Translations under genes and position numbers: made by a program | Assembly: GCA_016929525.1 (NCBI GenBank) | Contig: JAFGIP010000008.1 | Span: 1 to 64,000 of the forward strand | From: Bacteroidales bacterium | Lineage (GTDB): Bacteria > Bacteroidota > Bacteroidia > Bacteroidales > UBA10428 | Direction of reading: 5' to 3' | DNA length: 64,000 nt | Shown: one piece after another, positions 19,185-27,203 of the stretch | Position numbering within the stretch: position 1 is the first letter of the stretch | Layout of the letters: the number at the start of each line of letters is the position of its first letter | Notes under the pieces: generated by a model | Told to the model about the DNA's origin: nothing | Seen by the model: only the letters and a program-made list of their open reading frames with translations | The model's database searches: none

Positions 19185-19646
19185 TTAGAATTTAAAATAT
19201 AAACCCCCTTCAATTGTTGGCAATAAATTAAAACTATTCAAAATATCGTACATACCATAACCAAACATAAGATTAAAGGCAACAGTGGAACCAAAAGAGA
19301 ATGCCGGGCCCAGACCGATATTATAAGTTACAGGATCACTGGTATCTGAGTTGTAAATAATATGATTTCCCAGATACCCATAAACTCTTGCATATTTAGT
19401 TTCTTTAAAAGAATAAAGCCCTGTTAATGCTGCACTCACAAATGTATAATCGTCTGATATTATTGGTAACAAGGTAATTTGTAATCCGGGTTTATTAAAC
19501 CAGTGTCTGTATGAAAGACCAAGTCCTGTACTTGTGCCGGCATGAATTCCAAATTCATTGTTTCTTGGCTCGGGATTATCATTTTCCTGCGAATAAATGT
19601 GAGTGGCACATAAAGCAATCGCAAAAAATAGAATAAAAACTTTCAT
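19185..19646 (-). CDS. Hypothetical outer-membrane beta-barrel-like protein (paralog 1)
   Basis: 153 residues with a signal peptide (MKVFILFFAIALCATHIYSQ). The mature part alternates aromatic/aliphatic and polar residues and ends in a Phe ('GGLYFKF'), as in small outer-membrane barrels. It shares 'GIHAGTSTGLGLSYRHW', 'GLQITLLPI', 'YLGNHII' and 'FNLMFGYGMYDILNSFNLLPTIEGGLY' with the two genes directly upstream, so the three arose by tandem duplication. Function unknown. An eight-to-ten-strand lipid-embedded barrel is an inference from pattern only. Confidence 0.75.
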   Translation of the reverse strand: MKVFILFFAIALCATHIYSQENDNPEPRNNEFGIHAGTSTGLGLSYRHWFNKPGLQITLLPIISDDYTFVSAALTGLYSFKETKYARVYGYLGNHIIYNSDTSDPVTYNIGLGPAFSFGSTVAFNLMFGYGMYDILNSFNLLPTIEGGLYFKF

Positions 19647-19657
19647 TGCTTTTGATT

Positions 19658-20103
19658 TTAGAATTTAAAATATAATCCCATTTCGATTGTCGGAAATAAA
19701 CTGAATGTATTGGTTATATCATAAAAACCATAACCCAACATCAGGTTGTATGAAATAAAACTACCAAATGAAAACCCGGGGCCAAATCCAATATTGTACT
19801 CATAATCGTCATCTGATACGACAAGATGGTTCCCAAGATACAGGAAAGAATGAACATATTTCTTTCTTTTTATACTATATAATCCAGTTATGGCAGCACT
19901 ATAAAAATTTGTACTATCACTTTTTATGGGAATGAATGTACATTGTAAACCTATTTTTTTGGCCAAAAACGATATGAAAGTCCCATACCCGTAGTAAATC
20001 CCGCATGGGCACCTATCTGGTTTTTTCTGATTTTCTCATCCTCCTGCCCCTTAAGTATTAAGGGTATAAATATTATTATGAAGAATATAAAGTACCTGAA
20101 CAT
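19658..20103 (-). pseudogene. Barrel-like paralog 2, split by a -1 frameshift at an A7 tract
   Basis: The gene starts at ATG 20103, whose A overlaps the stop of paralog 3 (TAATG). The first frame gives a signal peptide and the conserved 'AHAGFTTGMGLSYRFWP', then meets TAG right after a run of seven A on the coding strand (19954-19960 on plus). The next 100 residues ('IGLQCTFIPI', 'YLGNHLVV', 'YNLMLGYGFYDITNTFSLFPTIEMGLYFKF') continue in the -1 frame to the stop at 19658. Joined, the product is ~148 residues and aligns along its whole length with both paralogs. The tract reads A-AAA-AAA in the zero frame, a slippery heptamer, so mutation, phase variation, programmed -1 shift and sequencing error are all possible. 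Confidence 0.8.
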
Positions 20104-20627
20104 TATTTTTGTTTTTCAAAGCATAAATACAAGCCCAACTCTGCTGTCGGATATAAATTAAACTGCCCTAAAACATCAAAAGCACCATATCCGAGCATTA
20201 AACTAAAACTCACCTTTTTATAAAATGATATTCCAACACCACCACCCAGATTATACGTCTCACTGTTTCTGTTAATTAATACGTGATTTCCGAAGTATGA
20301 AATAAGTCTGTATGACTGAAGCTTTTTGAGAGTATATAAACCACTAACGCCAATACTTATAAATTTTTCCGTGTCTCCTATCGGAGAAAACGATCTTGCA
20401 AACTCCTGGACACCCAGGATATCCTTCCATTCTTCATCAACCTTTATTGGGAGAAGTGTCAGCTGAAGTCCGAGTCGATTTGGCCAATATCTGTAGGAAA
20501 AACCTACTCCGGTCGTTAAGCCTCCATGAATACCTGCCTGATGTGAAGAAAATGGTTTATTATCCTGGCAAACTGATTTACTAAGGGCGAAAATAACCAA
20601 TGTTATGAGCAGGTAGTATCTCATCAA
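20103..20627 (-). CDS. Hypothetical outer-membrane beta-barrel-like protein (paralog 3)
   Basis: 174 residues with a signal peptide ending near 'LSKSVCQD'. It contains the family segments 'GIHGGLTTGVGFSYRYWPNRLGLQLTLLPIKVDEE', split over a ~20-residue insertion, then 'SYFGNHVLI' and 'FSLMLGYGAFDVLGQFNLYPTAELGLYLCF'. It is the first gene of the three-gene tandem array. Its stop codon overlaps the start of paralog 2, which indicates translational coupling. No known family is recognised. Confidence 0.75.
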   Translation of the reverse strand: MMRYYLLITLVIFALSKSVCQDNKPFSSHQAGIHGGLTTGVGFSYRYWPNRLGLQLTLLPIKVDEEWKDILGVQEFARSFSPIGDTEKFISIGVSGLYTLKKLQSYRLISYFGNHVLINRNSETYNLGGGVGISFYKKVSFSLMLGYGAFDVLGQFNLYPTAELGLYLCFEKQK

Positions 20628-20876
20628 ATGCTAAATAATTAGCTAATGTAAGGAACATAAGATTTTAATTAATTGCACTTAAGAAATATATTTCAACAAC
20701 TTCGTTACTTAGTTTTTCTTTTAAACGACTTCATCAGTCACTGAAAGGTTAGATCCTGACAGTTCGATTACAAAATGCTGTTGAAAGAATATATTTTAAA
20801 TCGTTTATCAGCTTGTCCGGTATAACCTTTAAATAACCAGTTTGCATAACAACAATCTGGCAGACATAAATTAACA

Positions 20877-21365
20877 TTACTGACTTTCGTATTCTCCCAG
20901 AATATCTTTTACCATTTCGGGTGCAACACGACCGTAAGTTTTATCGCCAACCATGACAACGGGTGCCAGTCCACAGGCTCCGACACATCTAAGGCAATTT
21001 ATTGAAAATTTACCATTGGCTGAGGTCTCGCCAACTTCAATCTCCAGTTCTTTCTTAAATTCTTCAAGTACTTTTTCGGCACCCCGAACATAGCATGCAG
21101 TACCGGTACAAATTGAAATTGGATGTTTCCCTTTGGGAATCATAGTAAAAAAGCTGTAAAAAGTAACAACCCCGTATACTTTTGCAACTGAAATATCAAG
21201 TTCCTGAGCAATAACCTCCTGCACTTCAGCAGGCAGATAACCAAATTCTCCCTGCACTTTATGCAGTACATTTATAAGCTCACCTTCATTATTATTAAAT
21301 GATCTGCAGATCTCTTTTATTTTATCAATCTGGTCTTTTCTCAGTTCTACTTTTATTCTTGACAT
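20877..21365 (-). CDS. hydC: Electron-bifurcating [FeFe] hydrogenase subunit HydC (NuoE-like)
   Basis: 162 residues, NuoE-type thioredoxin-fold [2Fe-2S] protein. All four ligands are present: C86 and C91 in 'ICTGTACYVRG', C127 and C131 in 'CLRCVGACGLAP'. Together with HydB and HydA it forms the trimeric soluble hydrogenase that couples NADH and reduced ferredoxin to H2. It is the last gene of the hydB-hydA-hydC run, 55 bases after hydA. Contrast with the cluster-less NuoE-like domain of HoxF. Confidence 0.94.
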   Translation of the reverse strand: MSRIKVELRKDQIDKIKEICRSFNNNEGELINVLHKVQGEFGYLPAEVQEVIAQELDISVAKVYGVVTFYSFFTMIPKGKHPISICTGTACYVRGAEKVLEEFKKELEIEVGETSANGKFSINCLRCVGACGLAPVVMVGDKTYGRVAPEMVKDILGEYESQ

Positions 21366-21420
21366 AATTGTCTGTTTAATCGTTCAATAAATGTAATTCT
21401 AAAAATTTCAACCCTGACAA

Positions 21421-23199
21421 CTACTTCATATAGATTATCTTCTTGCTTTTATCAATGTAATGTGTATGAAGTAAATGGTGAGCTTTTTCACTCATCGGTT
21501 TGCCAAGAAACTCCTCATATAATTTGATGATATATGGATTTTCATGTGACTTTCGAATGGGTTTACCGGCATCTTCGCGATATATAGCTTCCATACGCTT
21601 TTGTAATATACTAAGATTACCATGGTGTAATGGTTGTCCGCCACCACCAATGCAACCACCGGGGCATGCCATTATTTCAATTGCATGAAACTGACTTATA
21701 CCATTCCTGACATCCTCAAGCAGTTTTCTTGCATTTCCGAGTCCGTGGGCAATTCCAATATTAACTTCTAATCCATTGAAATCTACATTTGCATGACGAA
21801 TTCCTTCCATTCCGCGAAGTTGTTTGAAATCGACCCTATCAAGTTTTTTCTTCGTGTATATCTCATAAGCTGTTCTTACTGCCGCTTCAATGACACCTCC
21901 GGTTGCTCCGAATATTACTCCCGCTCCCGATGATTCACCAAGCGGTTGATCGAAATCTTCTTCAGGCATATTATTAAGGTCCATATTAGCACGCTTGATA
22001 AGATGCGCAAGTTCACGAGTCGATATAGAATAATCAACATCGGGGTTACCGTTAACCTTAAATTCGTCGCGCTGACATTCATATTTTTTAGCTAAACAAG
22101 GCATTATCGAAACCACTACCAGGTCTTCACGGGCCACTTTTATTCTATCTGCAAAGAAGGTTTTTGCGATAGCGCCGAACATTTGTTGCGGGGAACGTGC
22201 TGTTGATGGTACATCAAGCAAGTCTGTAAACTGTTGCTCAAAGAAATTTACCCAACCCGGACAACATGATGTAAGAATGGGTAATTTAACATCCTTATCA
22301 CCTTTCAGGTGACGATTAAGCCTGTCAAGCAATTCAGTACCCTCTTCCATAATGGTCAGGTCGGCTGCAAAATCAGTATCGAAAATATAATTAAATCCAA
22401 GTCTGCGCAGAGCAGTTACCATTTTACCGGTTACGAGAGTTCCCGGTTCCATCCCGAATTCTTCACCTAAGGCAGCACGCACAGCAGGAGCTGTCTGGAC
22501 AATAACAGTTTTAGCCGGATTCGACAGATCTTCTATCAGCTGATTTGTATGATCTACTTCAGTTAATGCACCTGTAGGACAAACTGCAACACACTGACCA
22601 CAGTATGTACACGGTGAGTCTTCAAGATCCATTTCAAAAGCGGGTGCCACTACAGAGTTAAACCCTCGGTTTACAGCAGAAAGAGCTCCTACGGTTTGAA
22701 ATTCATTGCACATGGTTTCGCAACGCCGGCACATAATGCATTTATCCATATCACGTATAATAGAAGGTGAAAAGTCTTTGCGGTAGGTGGACATTTCACT
22801 GAATTCCTGGTATGGAGTTTCTCTTATTCCAAGCTTTATAGCCAAGTTCTGAAGATCGCAGTTTCCCGATTTGGGACATATCAGGCAGTCCTTGGGGTGA
22901 TCTGAAAGAATAAGTTCCATTACTGTTTTTCTGGCATTGAGCACACGCATTGAATGAGTCTTCACAACCATTCCATCAAAGACTTCTGTTGAACATGATG
23001 GTGCAAGATTTCTTCTTCCTTCAACCTCCACAGAGCAGATCCTGCAACCACCAGGTTTATGTTCAATATTCAGATCGGCGAGATCCATGTAACATAAAAC
23101 AGGTATATCTATTCCCAATTTTCTGGCGGCCTTGTATATGGTTGTCCCCTTAGGTACTTCTATCTTTTTATTGTCTACTGTTAGTTTTACTGTTTCCAT
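21421..23199 (-). CDS. hydA: [FeFe] hydrogenase catalytic subunit HydA (group A3, trimeric/bifurcating type)
   Basis: 592 residues. N-terminal [2Fe-2S] ferredoxin domain, His/Cys cluster 'HPKDCLICPKSGNC', two ferredoxin-type [4Fe-4S] clusters ('CIMCRRCETMCNEF', 'CTYCGQCVAVCPTGA') and then the H-domain. H-cluster motifs are complete: T310-SCCPGW (C312; C313 as proton-relay Cys), MPC368-LAKKYE and MAC512-PGGC516-IGGGGQ. A GGAG lies about 9 bases before ATG 23199, and only 12 bases separate it from hydB. The length and partner genes fit the NAD-linked trimeric enzymes, not monomeric ferredoxin hydrogenases. Confidence 0.97.
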   Translation of the reverse strand: METVKLTVDNKKIEVPKGTTIYKAARKLGIDIPVLCYMDLADLNIEHKPGGCRICSVEVEGRRNLAPSCSTEVFDGMVVKTHSMRVLNARKTVMELILSDHPKDCLICPKSGNCDLQNLAIKLGIRETPYQEFSEMSTYRKDFSPSIIRDMDKCIMCRRCETMCNEFQTVGALSAVNRGFNSVVAPAFEMDLEDSPCTYCGQCVAVCPTGALTEVDHTNQLIEDLSNPAKTVIVQTAPAVRAALGEEFGMEPGTLVTGKMVTALRRLGFNYIFDTDFAADLTIMEEGTELLDRLNRHLKGDKDVKLPILTSCCPGWVNFFEQQFTDLLDVPSTARSPQQMFGAIAKTFFADRIKVAREDLVVVSIMPCLAKKYECQRDEFKVNGNPDVDYSISTRELAHLIKRANMDLNNMPEEDFDQPLGESSGAGVIFGATGGVIEAAVRTAYEIYTKKKLDRVDFKQLRGMEGIRHANVDFNGLEVNIGIAHGLGNARKLLEDVRNGISQFHAIEIMACPGGCIGGGGQPLHHGNLSILQKRMEAIYREDAGKPIRKSHENPYIIKLYEEFLGKPMSEKAHHLLHTHYIDKSKKIIYMK

Positions 23200-23211
23200 A
23201 ACTTCATCTCC

Positions 23212-24963
23212 TTATTTTACGATTACCGCGTTGAATTTACATCTTTCTTCACAGGCACCACATTTAATGCAAAGTGCAGGATCGATATAGTGAATTTCTT
23301 TTCTTTCACCACTGATAGCCCCAACCGGACATGCACGTGCACAAGCTGTACAACCAACGCAGTTTTCTTCAACAATAAAATATGTCATCAATGCTTTGCA
23401 GACACCCGCAGGACATTTTTTATCATCTATATGAGCATCATACTCATTTCTGAAATTCTTAATAGTTGATAATACCGGATTTGGTGATGACTGACCTAAA
23501 CCACACAGCGAAGTGTCTTTTATAACATTGCTTAAATTGATCAGCCGATCTATATCCTCCTTAGCCCCATTCCCACTGGTTATTTTATTCAGCAGTTCAT
23601 GCAGGCGTTTGTTACCCACCCGGCAGGGAACACATTTTCCACATGATTCTTCTACGGTAAAATCGAGAAAGAATTTGGCGACATCAACCATACAATCATC
23701 TTCATCCATAATGATCATTCCGCCTGATCCCATCATAGAACCTGCAGCAATAAGATTATCGTAATCGATAGGTGTATCCAGATCTTTTTCAGTAAGGCAA
23801 CCCCCGGAAGGTCCACCAGTCTGTACCGCTTTAAATTTCTTACCTCCTTTTATACCGCCACCGATTTCAAAAATTACCTCGCGTAGTGTAATTCCCAGCG
23901 GTACCTCTATCAGCCCTACGTTATTTACTTTTCCGGCTAATGCGAATACTTTTGTTCCCTTTGATTTTTCAGTACCTATCTTGGCAAACCACTTAACACC
24001 TTTGCTGAAAATAACCGGAATATTGGCATATGTTTCAACATTATTTACGTTTGTTGGTTTCTTCAAATAACCTTCTACACTTGGGAAAGGAGGTTTCATA
24101 GTAGGTTCACCTCTCAGACCTTCCATAGAATGTATCAGTGCTGTTTCCTCACCACAGACAAAAGCTCCGGCACCATATCGCATTTCAATATCGAAACTGA
24201 AACCTGTACCGAGTATGTTATTCCCAAGAAAACCATATTCGCGGGCTTGTTTAATTGCAGTTTTAAGTCTTTCAATTGCAAGTGGGTATTCAGCTCTGAT
24301 ATAGATTAATCCGTAATTTGAGCCTGTGCAATATCCGTTAATGGCCATAGCTTCAAGCACTGAGTGCGGATCGCCCTCAAGAATTGAACGGTCCATGAAC
24401 GCCCCGGGATCTCCCTCATCGGCATTACAAACTACAAATTTAATACTGCTTTCAACTTTGCGGGTCAGATCCCATTTTATTCCTGCAGGAAAACCACCAC
24501 CACCCCGACCACGCAAACCGGAATCGATCAATAATTTGATTGCCTCTTCAGGTGTCATTTCAGAGAGCACTTTACCAAGTGCTTCATAACCATTCCTTTC
24601 TATGTATTCATTAATATTTTCAGGGTCAATAATCCCGCAGTTACGCAATGCAATTCTGATTTGTTTTTTATCAGGATCTGTATAAAGGAGACGCTCTACT
24701 TTTCTGCCTTTAATAATATGTTCTTCCACGATGTCTTTTGCATCTTCAGGTTTGACATGTGCATAAAAAATATTTTCAGGGATGACTTTTACAACAGTAC
24801 CTTTATCGCATAAACCAAAGCAGCCTGTTTTAACCACCTGTGCAACATCAGTGAGCCCCTGTTTATCGATCTCTGTTTTTAAATTTTCAGCGAGCGTATC
24901 GCTCTGCAAGTTCCTGCAACTGGTACCTCCACAAACAAGCAAATGCAATTTATACTCTGACAT
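23212..24963 (-). CDS. hydB: Electron-bifurcating [FeFe] hydrogenase subunit HydB (NuoF-like flavoprotein)
   Basis: About 583 residues. N-terminal thioredoxin-like [2Fe-2S] domain ('VCGGTSCRN', 'KTGCFGLCDKG'), FMN/NAD(H)-binding NuoF core ('GRGGGGFPAGIKWDL', 'CNADEGDPGAFMDRS', 'GAGAFVCGEETALIHS'), [4Fe-4S] 'ESCGKCVPCRVG...CGLGQ' and a C-terminal pair of ferredoxin clusters ('CVGCTACARACPVG', 'CIKCGACEERCKF'). The start is ATG 24963, eight bases after a strong GGAGG; the TTG at 24981 lies before that site and is unlikely. This subunit is where NADH and ferredoxin electrons are thought to meet. Confidence 0.95.
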   Translation of the reverse strand: MSEYKLHLLVCGGTSCRNLQSDTLAENLKTEIDKQGLTDVAQVVKTGCFGLCDKGTVVKVIPENIFYAHVKPEDAKDIVEEHIIKGRKVERLLYTDPDKKQIRIALRNCGIIDPENINEYIERNGYEALGKVLSEMTPEEAIKLLIDSGLRGRGGGGFPAGIKWDLTRKVESSIKFVVCNADEGDPGAFMDRSILEGDPHSVLEAMAINGYCTGSNYGLIYIRAEYPLAIERLKTAIKQAREYGFLGNNILGTGFSFDIEMRYGAGAFVCGEETALIHSMEGLRGEPTMKPPFPSVEGYLKKPTNVNNVETYANIPVIFSKGVKWFAKIGTEKSKGTKVFALAGKVNNVGLIEVPLGITLREVIFEIGGGIKGGKKFKAVQTGGPSGGCLTEKDLDTPIDYDNLIAAGSMMGSGGMIIMDEDDCMVDVAKFFLDFTVEESCGKCVPCRVGNKRLHELLNKITSGNGAKEDIDRLINLSNVIKDTSLCGLGQSSPNPVLSTIKNFRNEYDAHIDDKKCPAGVCKALMTYFIVEENCVGCTACARACPVGAISGERKEIHYIDPALCIKCGACEERCKFNAVIVK

Positions 24964-24984
24964 ACATTTTCCTCCAGTCAATTG

Positions 24985-25386
24985 TTAATTAATTTCTTCA
25001 ATATTTTTATAGTTTACCGGGATAATACCTTCTACAAGCTCACCACCCTTTATGTATTTTTCGATAATCTCATCGGCTTTTTTCTCATCTACATAACCAA
25101 AAATAACAGCATCTTTTCCGGGAATAGTAACCTCAACAGTAGGCTCTGCATAACAGTACCCCATGCAACCAGTCTGGGTTACTTCTGCATCAATATTTCT
25201 TTTTTCAAGTTCATCGGTAAGGTAATTCATTGTTTCTCTCGATCCCGAGGCAATGCAACATGTTGCCATAGCTACTTTCACCTGAACAACTTTTTCAGTT
25301 TGCCCGCCTTTCTTTCGTAAAGAAGCTTTCGATTTAAGCTTTTCACGCATATTTTTTAAATCATTTAAAGATCTGACTTTTCCCAT
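24985..25386 (-). CDS. Thioredoxin-like [2Fe-2S] ferredoxin protein of the hydABC operon
   Basis: 133 residues. A basic N-terminus ('VRSLNDLKNMREKLKSKASLRKKGG') precedes a NuoE-C-terminal-like fold with cysteines in 'ATCCIASGS' and 'QTGCMGYCYAEP', consistent with one [2Fe-2S] cluster. Such proteins often accompany the NADH module of HydABC operons and are probably an electron-transfer or assembly partner, but their job is not established. It ends 21 bases before the hydB start. Confidence 0.8.
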   Translation of the reverse strand: MGKVRSLNDLKNMREKLKSKASLRKKGGQTEKVVQVKVAMATCCIASGSRETMNYLTDELEKRNIDAEVTQTGCMGYCYAEPTVEVTIPGKDAVIFGYVDEKKADEIIEKYIKGGELVEGIIPVNYKNIEEIN

Positions 25387-25484
25387 CGCATATATAATTT
25401 ATTCCTATAGTAATATTTAAATTCATATTCTATTATTGTCCTTAAAAAAGTATATACTTAATAAAGGTTACGGTTATATAACTT

Positions 25485-26225
25485 TCATACTGTCCTTGTT
25501 TTTCTTGATTCTGACTGATGCAGGGCTTTCTTTATTTCACTGAAACTGGGTTTAGCAATTCTAAACTGAGTTGTAGCTCTTGCAATCATGTCAGGATGAT
25601 GTGCGTCTGAATTGGTTATCAGCGTATAATCTTTCAGTTCAGGATGCATTTCGCGAAACTGTCCTGCTCCGAAACGTGCTGATACTTCCAGTGCATCGAG
25701 CTTAAGATCATTAGGAATTGACCCCAACTGACTCAGTAAGGAATTATAAGGCCTGTCAACGTGAGCAGGTATGAATATGCCTCCCAGTTCATATACTTTC
25801 TCAGCGACCTCATAAATGCTACACTTCAGAGCTGAAACCAGCAGCTTATCAATTTCTTTTATAATGTTCCCATCGCGATCGACCAGCACCTGAAATCCAT
25901 AAAGAGTGCTATTATTCGGAACGTCTGGCAGATTTTCATCCAGAAATTCCTGAAATCTGTTGGTAATATCCAGATTCTCAAAGAATGCCAGACAGTGTAT
26001 TTCCTCACTTGTATTTACTTCTACACCGGGTAATACTTTTATGTCATTTTCAGCACCAAGCTCAATCATCAGCTTACTGTGCAGTGTACTATTATGATCA
26101 GTAATTCCAAGTATATCAATATTTTTAGTTTTAGCTGCCTGAATTATTCTTGCCGGGTTCATTGTCATATCACCGCAAGGGGAAAGCATTGAATGCACAT
26201 GAAGATCTGCTCTGTAATAATCCAT
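25485..26225 (-). CDS. PHP-domain metal-dependent phosphoesterase-like protein
   Basis: About 246 residues. Motif 1 'ADLHVHSMLSPCGD' (HxH), 'GITDHNSTLHSK' (the H of motif 2), 'GVEVNT' and 'PAHVDRP', and 'TNSDAHHPDMI' near the C-terminus give the trinuclear metal site of PHP phosphoesterases. Substrate unknown. PHP proteins are frequent in hydABC operons of anaerobes. ATG 26225 overlaps the stop of the small upstream ORF (TGATG); a GTG at 26228 is in frame. A 98-base gap precedes the [2Fe-2S] gene. Confidence 0.88.
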   Translation of the reverse strand: MDYYRADLHVHSMLSPCGDMTMNPARIIQAAKTKNIDILGITDHNSTLHSKLMIELGAENDIKVLPGVEVNTSEEIHCLAFFENLDITNRFQEFLDENLPDVPNNSTLYGFQVLVDRDGNIIKEIDKLLVSALKCSIYEVAEKVYELGGIFIPAHVDRPYNSLLSQLGSIPNDLKLDALEVSARFGAGQFREMHPELKDYTLITNSDAHHPDMIARATTQFRIAKPSFSEIKKALHQSESRKTRTV

Positions 26226-26428
26226 CACTTTTCAAATAATCTGTACAACCATCCTATGATTCTAAATGTAGAAATTCCGATTGCCAGAACCGGAATCTCT
26301 TTTACAGCAATAAACATCAGATATGTTTCTTTTGGTTTATGCTTTTTAACTGGAATAAAATCGGCAATATTTTTAATTGTACCAACCGTAGTAAGATCTT
26401 TAAATCTTATCAAGCTTTGCTGATTCAT
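26225..26428 (-). CDS. Small hypothetical protein opening the hydABC operon
   Basis: 67 residues, starting with ATG, with a basic middle ('PVKKHKPKETY') and a hydrophobic stretch ('LMFIAVKEIPVLAIGISTF') before an aromatic basic tail ('IIGWLYRLFEK'). Not recognised. Its reality is supported by the TGATG overlap with the PHP gene and by its place between the Rex-like operators and the operon. It may be a fragment of a longer regulator such as the ATP-binding or DRTGG proteins found in related operons, but no motif of those is visible. Confidence 0.5.
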   Translation of the reverse strand: MNQQSLIRFKDLTTVGTIKNIADFIPVKKHKPKETYLMFIAVKEIPVLAIGISTFRIIGWLYRLFEK

Positions 26429-26459
26429 TTGTTTTCCGTCTGTAAAGATACATCTTATA

Positions 26460-26477
26460 CTGTTATTTAAATAACAT
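26460..26477. promoter_or_regulatory. Putative Rex operator 1 of the hydABC operon
   Basis: The inner 16 bases TGTTATTTAAATAACA (26461-26476) are a perfect palindrome and match the core of the sites at 6257 and 26519. It lies 33-48 bases before the ATG at 26428, where a repressor would block the promoter. Confidence 0.7.
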
Positions 26478-26518
26478 AAATACGGCGATCTCTTTATATA
26501 TAATGTTTCTAAATAGTA

Positions 26519-26536
26519 TTGTTATCTAAATAACAA
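26519..26536. promoter_or_regulatory. Putative Rex operator 2 of the hydABC operon
   Basis: TTGTTATCTAAATAACAA, a near-perfect 18-base dyad (one mismatch), 58 bases centre to centre from operator 1. Paired sites about five to six helical turns apart would allow cooperative or looped binding. The divergent gene at 26762 could share it. Confidence 0.72.
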
Positions 26537-26670
26537 GAATGATAAGGGTTTCAATTTATTTAGAATTAATTTAAATTTTATTTTAATATCGTAAGTTACA
26601 CAGAAATAAGAAGAAAAAAATATCCAGTTAATATTTTGATATATTTTTTAAAAAAAAGAAAGGGAATATG

Positions 26671-26678
26671 TATATTTG
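26671..26678 (+). promoter_or_regulatory. Possible Bacteroidota -7 promoter box for the gene at 26762
   Basis: TATATTTG fits the TAnnTTTG -7 element of Bacteroidota promoters and lies 84 bases before the start codon. No clear TTTG -33 element is seen at the usual distance, so this is only a candidate. Confidence 0.3.
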
Positions 26679-26761
26679 ATAAAGACTGAAATAATCGAAA
26701 CAGACTCTAAAATCCTTCTGAATTACATCATTTTATGTTGTTGTTTTAAATAATAAGGTAT

Positions 26762-27196
26762 ATGTATCGCACTTTATTACTATGCAAAGACAACTCAGTA
26801 TTTACACCGATGGCTTATGGCTATTTTAAGAGTATACTGAAAAAGGATCAATCCGAAATTTATTGCGCAGGAATTATCAATAAGAAGATTGATCAGTTGA
26901 TATTAAAAGTAATGCTGGAAGACAATATTGACATATCGGATTATAAACCCCATTTACTGCCGGAATTTAAATCGATCGATTTTGATTATGTACTGACATT
27001 CGATGCTGAATCAGAGGAGCAGTCGCATCACCTTCCGTCGAAAACTGTCAAGTATCATTACGATTTCGACAAACTGTTAATTGATAACGGTAAAGCAGAA
27101 GAAAGACTTGAAAACCTGAGGATTGTCCGTGAAAGGATTAAAAAAACTGTCAGATCATTTATCAAGGAACATTTCACAAATTCGGCCGTTGCTTAG
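26762..27196 (+). CDS. Low-molecular-weight phosphatase/arsenate reductase-fold protein with degenerate P-loop
   Basis: 144 residues. The N-terminus 'TLLLCKDNSVFTPMAYGYFK' aligns with the LMW-phosphatase loop (C-x-x-N-x-x-R-S-P-M-A-E): C8, N11, T15, P16, M17 and A18 match, but the catalytic Arg at C+6 is Phe14. The rest ('IYCAGIINKKIDQLILKVMLEDNIDISDYKPHLL', 'FDYVLTFD') follows the family layout of a later Cys/Asp-containing region. Loss of the Arg argues against phosphatase or arsenate reductase activity; a binding or regulatory role is possible. It is divergent from the hydABC operon and convergent with hypB (7-base gap). Confidence 0.65.
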   Translation: MYRTLLLCKDNSVFTPMAYGYFKSILKKDQSEIYCAGIINKKIDQLILKVMLEDNIDISDYKPHLLPEFKSIDFDYVLTFDAESEEQSHHLPSKTVKYHYDFDKLLIDNGKAEERLENLRIVRERIKKTVRSFIKEHFTNSAVA

Positions 27197-27203
27197 CAAT
27201 TAT

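Noticed and set aside
20838..20861. CCAG...CTGG dyad after hydC as a terminator
   Set aside because: Only four paired bases at the ends, a long loop and no T-run.
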